From a virus, in IMG/VR virus record IMGVR_UViG_3300023176_006361, positions 1 to 64,000 of that record: a stretch of 64,000 nt of DNA; one strand, given 5' to 3'. The notes beneath the pieces are model-generated. The model did not search any database, was not told where the DNA came from, and saw nothing but the letters and a program-made list of their open reading frames with translations. Below, piece after piece: positions 33,401 through 41,500 of the stretch. The first letter of the stretch is position 1, and each line of letters opens with the position of its first letter. The position numbers and the translations under genes were made by a program.

Positions 33401-35305
33401 TGTAGTGCTAAGAGGATATCTCTTTGCTGTATCATTAGCAGCAGTTGTCATAAAATACGTTGTTGCTGCACCCTGACTGACATTGGTGAAATTTTGAAAA
33501 CCAACTGCAGATGGATCCTGGACTGTATGGTCAGTAAAACTTACAGGAGACTCTGCCGCCAGCGCAGCATTTGGTTGACCAAATTGTGCCTGTGCATCAT
33601 AAATGTCTCTCCAAACTGCAACCATGCCTGCAACAAGTGGAGATGAGAATGAAGTTCCACTGATTGTTACATGATTTGCTCCTGTATAATCAGATCCAGT
33701 AGTAGTGCTTGATGTCCAATCATAACTTGGGCAATAAATTCCTTGACCAGGAGCATAGCAAGTAACAGCTTCACCATAGTTGGTAAAAGTTGCGAATGTC
33801 TGACGATTACTTACAAGTCTCGTAGCACCAACAGTAAGTTTATCAAAACCACCACCTGACATTCCATAAGTATTTGATGAATAATTTGTCAGACTGATTT
33901 CTGGATCAAGTTCAGATTGTATACCAGAATCTCTTACACCATATCCAATTCTTGTATTTTTTGGACCATAATTTTGAGGATTGCTATCTGCGTCCGTCCA
34001 AGTCATGCCGTTACCAGCAGATCTAACGAGAGTAACTCTTGGTAATGAAGCAATTCTTGCCTCAGCATCTTCATATGCCTCATCAAAATTTGTTGTTGGT
34101 AAATTAGCTTCTCGAACAACAATTGTGCCAGTCATCGCTGAGTGAAACTGGCAAACATAAGTCAGAGTACCAGAATTATCTAAGAGCTGAGAAGTATCAA
34201 TCGTGACCTCACCAGTTTGATTATCTCCAGATGTTGTTGTAGCACCAGAAAATGCACCAAAATCATCATTGACCAAGAATGGGTGTCCAGATGCATTCAT
34301 GTTCATAACAAGAATGTCACCTTTGGTAACAGTCAGAGTCGGATCATTTGCATTAGTGTGTGTCGTAGTTCCATCAGTTCCAGAAAAAACATAATCACTA
34401 GAACCATTGTTACCTACATTGAAATTATATGTTTGTGGAGCATAGTTTTCATTTCTCCCCATGAAAGGAAATTCGGGAGTAGGAGAACTCAGACCAATAC
34501 TTACATTGACAACAGAAGATCTTGGTCTTGTATTTCCGTCAAGAGTATTTCCTTTGAATTCTGCATCGTCAGGATCATTGTGTCTATAAACAGCATCCCA
34601 TGCTTCCAGCATCTTAGTAGTAAAGATGTCACCATTATCATCAGATACTCTCAAAGCATAAATTTTTGCCTTATTTGCAACGCCAGCAAATCTACCTGCT
34701 GCCATGATTGCACAATAAGTTCCATGTCCATCTGAAACGTTGCTGCCAGTTGACTGAGGTTCATTTCCATCTGTAGTCCCTGGATCATATAGAGATGTTG
34801 GAAGTTCGTATACTCTGTAGTTACTTTGCTCAGTAGATCCATTCAGATTCGTAACATAATCTGGATGAAAAAATTCTGGGTGAAGTCCTGCACCAGATCC
34901 TGTTGGTCTGCTAGCACCTCGAATGCCTGAGTCAATAACATAGATATCTACATTTTCGCCATCATTTTTTGTGGAAAACGATCCAACGTTTGGATTTGAA
35001 TCATCATAATCCAACCTTGAAATCGCATCCAAATGCCAATACCTATTGCCAGAAGTTGCTCCTGGAACATAGGTACTTCTTGTTGCGTGAAGCTCAAAAT
35101 TACAATGATCTTTAGAAACCTTGCCCAACTCTAAGGCAGAAATTTCATTATAAAGTCTTTCTTGATCATCGCCGTCAAAGATGATTATGTCTAGACTTTT
35201 TAGAATCTTATATGAATCAATAGTTACGGAGGAAGAAACATCAGTCGCGATCTGCTCTAGAGATGCAGAAGGGGATGTTCTTTTGAGCAGGACTTTATTA
35301 GACAT
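27401..35305 (-). CDS. Giant virion protein: subtilisin-like protease + two cupredoxin-like domains + YHYH + Ig-like repeats (2634 aa)
   Basis: Residues about 28-75 resemble an inhibitor-I9 propeptide. Residues 90-570 form a proteinase-K-like serine protease with D125 (IYVIDSGI), H194 (SDGHGTYCA), oxyanion N432 (RSAGNGM) and S552 (ISGTSFSSPLVAG). Between the substrate-cleft strand (NVSIGLSS, ~267) and the following helix an inserted domain (~296-397) carries cupredoxin ligands H341, C385, H388 and M391 (CQFHSAM, amicyanin-like spacing). A second such set, H746, C833, H836 and M839 (CQNHPGM), follows at ~690-850. A YHYH domain lies around 1620-1800 (GEYHYHSG, GWAFDGHPIYGPWGY). Six tandem Ig-like domains (YQWxxSxDxGxTWT) occupy ~1870-2435, followed by an FN3-like end. 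A perfect late promoter lies upstream. Probably a tail protein cleaving a surface protein; copper binding and activity are inferred. Confidence 0.9.
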   Translation of the reverse strand: MSNKVLLKRTSPSASLEQIATDVSSSVTIDSYKILKSLDIIIFDGDDQERLYNEISALELGKVSKDHCNFELHATRSTYVPGATSGNRYWHLDAISRLDYDDSNPNVGSFSTKNDGENVDIYVIDSGIRGASRPTGSGAGLHPEFFHPDYVTNLNGSTEQSNYRVYELPTSLYDPGTTDGNEPQSTGSNVSDGHGTYCAIMAAGRFAGVANKAKIYALRVSDDNGDIFTTKMLEAWDAVYRHNDPDDAEFKGNTLDGNTRPRSSVVNVSIGLSSPTPEFPFMGRNENYAPQTYNFNVGNNGSSDYVFSGTDGTTTHTNANDPTLTVTKGDILVMNMNASGHPFLVNDDFGAFSGATTTSGDNQTGEVTIDTSQLLDNSGTLTYVCQFHSAMTGTIVVREANLPTTNFDEAYEDAEARIASLPRVTLVRSAGNGMTWTDADSNPQNYGPKNTRIGYGVRDSGIQSELDPEISLTNYSSNTYGMSGGGFDKLTVGATRLVSNRQTFATFTNYGEAVTCYAPGQGIYCPSYDWTSSTTTGSDYTGANHVTISGTSFSSPLVAGMVAVWRDIYDAQAQFGQPNAALAAESPVSFTDHTVQDPSAVGFQNFTNVSQGAATTYFMTTAANDTAKRYPLSTTSGSTDVTLSLHDAVYTALNPQQGDIFEFEFPRVTDPGTQNPTTLLHDERKKDTFNLGEIIKYEVTVSGGVFAFDRIQNGVAAGSPASQPNLSIEQGVVYRFLQTDASNATHPLDISPTSDGTHSGGDSFDAYFTSLSLNTNNCIRYFVAGQGEVDKATYSAAVGGGVECYIEFIDPRGDTHPDVPSTVATSASYYYYCQNHPGMGAELISATNVTEATIGGISLPDFCSKWRTVTAIDSTNKTITFTADTTATGTEQGGGSMFNKADDDSIIGGRPRWPMRFTKIEGTFFANDAIYNWITNYSSVVRSGNAPDGNPFVAGDIWAQLETEEYGGGIAVKQFPVPKSRVIQSTGSGFSELGLAGRRWGAAYLNANPEEERRYNPVSSGTQSVTYDGGQGIFFPFVDLTTTWSETPNNIDGITLNDGSTFTTTVSVTTTTFAGETVSSQYITPEFELVDTGSTSAFTESNGVYTITGSGFTFNSATGVFSGTATSGPSDETYTFRIREKVSGNVLDRSFTLSGTNNAVITIDVQPSNATGDGSYPVDGGTATFAVTASASDAGSLSYGWQYATTQAAVNNGQWNDAAVLANVSGVNTATLTVPDSTDISGYFFSCVVSADSGNAADVRTLARTFTATVTLTHNTYWDNASLTNIFAGANTGRVEIEATFSDGSTPIISLGYDPGATPANPSYLPGSPYGIEALQGQTGSNGHQLYSVRVGEASIDGFNPSDDGAQLVVLIDHPQLLVSQTQGGTSGVVSVDPVYSVGTDIPATGSVNQSTPYTFTVTYTNLSTPAVPNGVILWEYDDGNGYTYIDGTESWYTSGLGTGTLEILPPLSLNGYSFRSRIYYDFTTTGGTSDADSTSFYSSVTSTAQVLTVLQTQVGSAINIIRPNGVSADDSLSLTSSNFSASEYLMTIVSDQLPDPATHGPHPNGANPNTTSAQTLNHTIVYRGGTNSPSLTPWTLGALGIASNGVVLFNPSAGPGALPGSQDNPPPGFEYNAVHNELYYGVDSAGGHPEQNGEYHYHSGTFLFSGDWSAVAQGNSYYKTTNYNGDNFRHPDGHSKIIGWAFDGHPIYGPWGYTNANDNTSSPTRMTSSFSQLNTDTHRPVGFKYTDTITVSGQSVTLSAGSFLQDYTYSPGSGTLDSSNGRYGVTPDYPNGTYAYFITVDSSNVPVYPYIFGTSLRQAYYQPGSAFVPSDPGGNNPNGPANGGFDVNDIWVDGMTVLAKGGGSNPREITVDDIAPGTAPHTYQWQKSSDNGATWTNIAASEIGFSGETNTTLTIKDDTSAINNLLIRLEITDSGSATTYSNAMPLQYVGSFLTISSQPADVSIISGQTATFSVTAASTDDVPLEYQWEESSDNGSTWTTMIGETNATLSLSGIQTPAGNTGYQYRVQVSSTSAVNTPLTSDVAILTVTQGSITVDTQLTNQTVNEGTDATFTVAMSTNSGLSITYLWERSDDQGSTWTAVAGETSSSLTVSGTTYADDNDDYYRVTGSIPGLGSVVANAVILTVQRTLAIDTQPTDQTVYDTQNVTFSVATTVSSGTATYQWQESTDSGSTWTPITGAVNNSYTISNVATSASGNQYRVVVSLVGSAGDITSNAASLTVNVRPTIAIVSQPQDQTRYQPDAANFTVTANASDASVVTYQWEKSDDNGNTWTPLVGETTNSYTTPATVTANDNGDQYRVIISHPAATNSPITSDVATLTVLTPVITFTQQPQSVSTTAGVPVTFTANASVTSNRTINYLWQVSSNQGATWTDIPSSISNNLSVTGDSTNNGYYYRLSAQSEGAAVAYSNAAILTLQFIANPTINPAGFVDAITTKTFVRQPRIQSSLFISYLGNGHEYSFWRITRVSDGQIVYTTAVDFDPAGDSGQKIEFLAPVLDWNTTYTVEVRYRDSAGFDSAWSSPVAFTTNVVDQPVFNLPIETSLRPTINLNNVSYDTANYSHTSTDWQIADDASFSNVIYESLTDTENLLELEVPSNVVLESSTNYYVRARINVT

Positions 35306-35513
35306 TCTTCTTTAGCAATTCCTTGAGTAGGGTTTTTATTTCAGATATTTCTTGCTTGAGATTATTTATATCTTCAACCGTTGTGTTCAATTTATGATGC
35401 TGTTTTTTGGACTGCATATATCTTTCATATGCAGTCCTGTCGGTATTGACTACAGCCCCCGTTTCCATGTTCTTGCGTAGGTCAGAATGACCTTCAATAC
35501 GTGCTTCTTTCAT
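35298..35513 (-). CDS. 71-aa coiled-coil protein
   Basis: A small conserved cyanophage protein beginning KEARIEGHSDLRKNMETGAV. The first half is polar; residues 44-70 form a Leu/Ile heptad helix (DINNLKQEISEIKTLLKELL), a likely trimeric or dimeric coiled coil. It overlaps the start of the 2634-aa gene by eight bases and lies one base after the 2878-aa gene. Its place between two giant structural genes suggests an assembly or connector role; this is inference. The gene also contains the late promoter of the next gene. Confidence 0.85.
   Translation of the reverse strand: MKEARIEGHSDLRKNMETGAVVNTDRTAYERYMQSKKQHHKLNTTVEDINNLKQEISEIKTLLKELLKKNV
35363..35370 (-). promoter_or_regulatory. Perfect T4-like late promoter (TATAAATA) inside the 71-aa gene
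   Basis: The minus strand reads TATAAATA, identical to the T4 late consensus, about 58 bases upstream of the 2634-aa gene. Because it lies in a coding region, it would give the giant protease-fibre gene and the rest of the fibre operon an independent late start. Confidence 0.7.
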
Positions 35514-35514
35514 A

Positions 35515-38500
35515 TTATGCGCTAGCGATACATCTTAGATCTTCAATTTTTGGAACATATGCTGGTCCCTTCTCATCATTCAGTCTCATGATAATTTTGA
35601 CAGAGAACTCAGAAAACTCTGGAAGATCTTCAACTGTGAACTTATATTCCTTGAAGGAATCAGCAAATTCTTGTGATGGATCAAGGATGTCTGAATCATC
35701 AACTTCAATATCATCTGCATTATCTGCTAAACCACTTGTCTCCTCATCGAAGTCAACTGGGAAGATGAATGCCTCTGCAACAGCGAGTTCAGTTGGAGAT
35801 CCAGCGGCAGTAACATTAGCAACTGTTACTTGAACTCCCGATCCACCACCAGCACCATCAAAAGTAGGATCAAATGTTAGATATTCTCCATCTTTATACC
35901 CAACACCTGGAGAATTCAGAACTACTGAAGAAACAATACCATTTGCGTCTACAGTGATATCAAAGGTTGCCCCAGAACCAGCAGATGGAAGATTTGTAGG
36001 TGAGTTTGGATCATAGATAGCTGCTACATTAGAATAAGAACCCTGAACATAACCTGCACCACCGCTGGTCAATGTTTGGTTTCCAGTCAAAGCATTTCCT
36101 GTTCCACCTGTATTTGAATCAATTATAACTCTAGGAGCAGACAGGAATCCAGATCCTCTCTTAGTAACCAAAATGTTAGTGAGAGTATTTGTATTAGTAT
36201 CAATCACAGGAGTAACTTCAGCACCATTTGCTGGTTCAAGAGTTACTGCTGGTGCAGTTGTATATCCTGCTCCACCATTTGTAATTTCAATCGATCTAAT
36301 AGAAGATTTCTCAGTAAACTTAGGATTGAAGTATCTCCATGGTTGTGAACTGATAATCTTATCAGATGAAGTAGGTCTGATTCGATACATTACTTGAATG
36401 TCTTTGTTAGCAAATAGATTTGCTGTCAAACGAACATCAATATTAGTAGCAGGGTTTTCCAGATTTACTGTCTTAGTCTGATACTTAGCACTATGTGATC
36501 CCATTTCACCTTCTTCTTCAGTTCTATAGAGGAATCCTCCACGATCAATAGGATCTGTTTGGAGATAATAGTCTGTAGATGCTCCAACAACCTGGAATAC
36601 ATATGGGGTCAGAGATGCAGTTGTTTGTGGTGGAGCAAATCTCATTCCTTGCTGAAGAATGAGTTCACCAGAAGCACTATTTACACTAGTAGTAGGAATC
36701 TTCAGATATCTGATATCAATATATTTTTCCTCTTGGTTTATACCAACAACCTCTGCTTGAATTATACCTGTTGAAGCTGATTCAATAGATCCTGTCACAA
36801 AGTTTCTAACTCCATTTGGATCTACCTTATAAACGTTCTGGATTACAGAACCAATTCCAATACCACCAATTTCTGCAGTACCGCCAAGTGAAGGGGTATT
36901 ATCAAAAGGATATAAGCGATAAACCTTATATCCAAATCTTGCTTGATCTGGCATTGGTTTATCAATTCTATTAGAAACTGTAAAGAGACTTACACGATCA
37001 AGATCAAGCACAGGAGAAACCGCATCATTTGTGGTTGACATGGTTATGTTGTACTTCAGAGACTTTCTACCATCATTTCTATAGATTTCATTGATTTCAG
37101 AAAGAACTGCATAGTTATCAGTCAGATAAGTATTCCTACCAGGAACAACAGAAATTGTTTCAGTTGAGAATGCATTTGGATTGTCATAATCAACAGAGTC
37201 TGCTTTCAAGGCATCGATGGTGTGCGAAACATTACAACTTGGGAACTGAAGAAGAGAGACTTGAGGTTGTAAAGTCTGGAACTGCTGGTTTTCAGTTGCA
37301 TATGCAAATACTCCACCGCCCCTACCACTTTCAGTTGCCTGATCATTCTGAGAGTTAGGATCTTTTGAAATCAGAACATCATATGAATCTATACCAACAT
37401 TCAAAATTTGATGGATAGAGTTCATCTTAGAAATGGCGATTCCATTCATAAGAGCATCTCCTGTACCAACACCCTGAACTCCCTTGAGAATCACGTAATC
37501 GCCCTCTGACATTCCATGGTTCTTGTGAGATACTCTTACAACTCTTGGATTAGAACCAAAGAGGTTGTCAGCATAAGCAGAAGGTGCAGATGCACTGCTG
37601 TAAATACTTTCCCCGATCGAGTTGCCACCTCTATAAGAGAGTTTATTGGTTTCAAATGGCGCAGGACCCATTCTGATGAATGGCATCTTATCATTTACAA
37701 GTTCGACAGATGCTGTAGATGTTGTGGAGAACTTAGCACGATTCAGAGTAAACTTGACATCTTCAAACTGATCAGCAGTCCAAAGAGTAGAGTTCTGAGA
37801 CTTGAAGAGAGATCCAAGATATGGTTGAGTAGAAACTCTCTGTGTTGTCCCAATTTCATTCTCACCAAGGCGAGAGATATACATGTTGTAATCGATGCTA
37901 TTTGAAACAACAACGAATGCATATTCAGTATTATTTTCAAGATAAATTGGTGATGGGAACTTGAACTTGGTTCCAACACTTGCATCATCTGAAGTACCTA
38001 CTCCCATCTCAACTGCATGAGATTCTCCTCTAATTCTGGAAATCGCTGTTGCTCCAGCACCATCACCCTCGATTGAAACTGAAGGTTCTGAAGTGTAACC
38101 AGATCCTGGATTAGTAACTACAATCTCAACAATTCTTTGGAGTCTTGCATCAATTTTTGCATATGCAGTTGCTTGTACACCACCAACTTGTTGTGGAGAT
38201 CCAATTGTAACTGATGCTGTAGTATAAGTTTCTCCAGTGTTTACCATCTCAATAGATGCTACCTGGAAAGAATCTCTTGCAATATTGACAATAGAAGTTG
38301 GTTCTGGGAATCTTTGAATTGAAAGAACTTCTCCTGGTTGGAAGTCAATTCCATTATGATTACTCAACTCAAGAGTATATGTTGTATTGCTGAAGTTTAC
38401 TGTAGTAGTTGTTCCTGTAATCTCTAAATTAGTTTTGACAGTTCCATTTGCACCAGAGGTCAGTCCAATAACAGTTTCTCCAGCAACGAAGGAAACTGCA

Positions 38501-41500
38501 CTATCACTTACAATCTTCAACTTAGTTGTTGGATTGACAGTAACTTCAGAGAATGGAATTGTTTTCTTGCCTGGAGTTCCAAGAAGAGTTTCAGTCAGAT
38601 AGCATCTAGTTGGTACATTTTCACTCTTTGATTGGAAGAAGACTTCCAGACTTGAGAGGAACATACCATCTTGATATCCTTCAACCATGAAAGTCTGAGC
38701 AACAGGGTCAAAGTAGTTTGTATTTGCTTCTTGATTAGTTCTAACACCATCAACAAACTGAGTCTGGTCTTGCTCAGAAACAGATCTTTGAGTAATGGTA
38801 GGAACTCTCGTAGAAACGATAGTTTCCTGCACAGTCTCCATGAGACCCATTGCAAAGTATTCTGCTTCTGAGAAGGTATCTACATCAACTTCTCTTTCAC
38901 TGTTTACAGAACTGGAAGTAAGTCTGAACGTTCTTTCACCAACTCTGAATGTTCTTGTAGAACTAGAAGTGTCATAAATGATATCATCCAGATTTCCAGT
39001 AAACCTTTGGAAATTGTATGATGAATCGGAAGAACTTGTAGAAACTCTTCTACGATCCAATTCATTATCAGAAATTCCTCTAGTAGCGAGTTCATTAGTA
39101 ACATTAGTGGTAAATTCTCTAAGAGGAGCTGCGCCATTGGGAATGATAAAGACACCACTAACATTACCATTATCATCAGTAATGATTGGTTGACCAAATC
39201 CTTTAGGAGAGTTTAGTGCCTCTCCAGTGTAGTTGTTATCTGGGCAAACCCATGCACTAACATCAATACCCTCAAAGAATGCGTAGAGGCGAGTATTTGG
39301 TTTGAGTGCTGTAGAAGTAAATCTTACTACTCTTGCTCTCATATTTGGTTGGAATGCCATTCCAACTACTCTATCACCAAAACTTTGCTGAACTACATTA
39401 GATCCAGCAAGACGATTTTGTGTTCCCTGTCTAGTTCTGGTTCTTGTTCTGCCCAGTACACTAGTAGTAGTGTTGACAGTTACACCAGCAACTAGAAGGT
39501 CTCTAGTTCTACCAGAACCATTTGGATTTCTAATCCTCAGATTATCTGGAAGATTTCTTTGGAAATCTCTCATCCATGGCATCAAGTTGCCAGTTGAAGA
39601 TGTATCTCTAGCAAGTTCTTGCTGACCACTCCAAGAAGTCTGCCATTCATTCCAAACAGTACCAAGAACACCGTTCTCGTCTGCCATATTCTGAATGGTG
39701 TCAAAGAGATTGTTATCGTTGACAACCAAGTTGGGTCTTCTCTCAGTATCCTTCCACTCATCAAAAGGAGGATCAAGAGTAAGAGATCCTTTATACTGGA
39801 ACACCAAGAATGGGTTCAGGTTGATAGTTTCAGTAGCAAATGGATTCTTGATAAACTCTTGCTCAGTATAATCAAGAGTAATCAAACTTCCTGCCTTTTT
39901 GTAACCCTTAGCAGATCTTGATGCATCATCAGTTACCTGCTCTCTAAGAGATACTTGATTTGTAAAATGCTGTGGTCTCAGTTGCTGAGACTGCATGTCA
40001 ATAGCACACTTATATTCAGTAGAGAAAGTGTCTCCAACATTATGTCCAGAGAAATTATCTACAACAATACCACTCTTGAATCTATCAAGACCTGTTACTG
40101 CATCTTTGATTGAAGTATTGAGTGTGTCTTGCTCAAGAAGACTGAGAGTGGTGTAATACTCCATTCTCTCAATACGATCTTCAAGTTTGCGAATATCCTT
40201 CATGGTATATCGCTTGTAATTATATACCTTGATCGATACCTCTGATGGATCAAATGTATATGCAGGTACATCAAGATCAAAGAGTCTGATAGACTCTTCA
40301 AGTGCTTGTGGATATTCTGGGAGAATAGAAGGTACGCCTTGAACTACTTCAAATACACCTCTTCTTGTCAAATAGACACTATCCTTTCTTGGAAGATAGA
40401 AGTCATATGTGAGTTCAAATGAATCACCTGGAACAGGAACAAATGTATCTACCGTTGTAAATCTAAGTGCCCCAAGTTCTCCCTTATCTTCAGCACCAGC
40501 AACATATCCTGTAGTTGATGTTCCAGCACCTATATCAGCAGAGGGTCTGAAATCAATTGCATCTCTAAGTTGAATTGCACCACTCTTTTCTGAATAGAAT
40601 ACGGGAATATCATCATAAAGAAGAGTAATATTGTTTGCATTCAGATAAGAATCAACGGAGAAAAATTCTCCATCATTAGAACTGTGATCAAAATATGTGA
40701 AGTCAACCAGAAGTTGACCACTTGGTTCCTCTGAACCTTTTTTACGGATCAATCTTGCAATGTCGTAAACATTGTCTCTTTGACCATTATCAAAGATGAA
40801 ACGCTCTTTGATATCAATGTCGGTTACAAGAGCAGAAGCATCTGGATCAGCAGACATATAAACTGCATTTAGTTTGAATCCATCAACTTTACCAAGATTG
40901 ATAATTTCTTTCTTGTTGTAAGTAGAAACTGCTAACTGGGCATTTTTGAGAATCTTAGTTCTTGGTCTAGCGTTTCTGATAAAAATAGGAGCAGTCAGTT
41001 TGATAACGGCACCATTGAATGTCGAAGGGAGACCACTGAATACGATCTGACCGTTTGTTCCTCCTGTAGCAAGAGTTCTTTGATTTTCGTAGAGTGACAA
41101 ATCAATAATGTCACCAACTGATAATCCACTACTAGTTCCAGCATCAGCGACAACTGCAGTGTATCTATTTGAGAATCCATCAAAGTCTCTATTCTCACCA
41201 CTCAGAGTGAATGTAAGTGACCCACTACCGATAGTAGAAATAAATTGCTTGAGCGTCTTGAAGTTGAATCCAGTCTCAGTCTTATCTTTTGCAGTTGTTT
41301 TTACTACAGAATCTGGAGTTTTTAGAACCAAAGTATTTTTATCTGCTCCACCAACTCTTGCTTCAATCTTGAAGAGTTGTGCATTTGTTACATCATCAAC
41401 AATAGAACCATAAACATATACTCTAGAGGTATTTGTAAGTAATGTTCCTCTTCTCTGAACATACTTTACGCTATATCTTCTCTCAACTCCAGCGTCAGAT

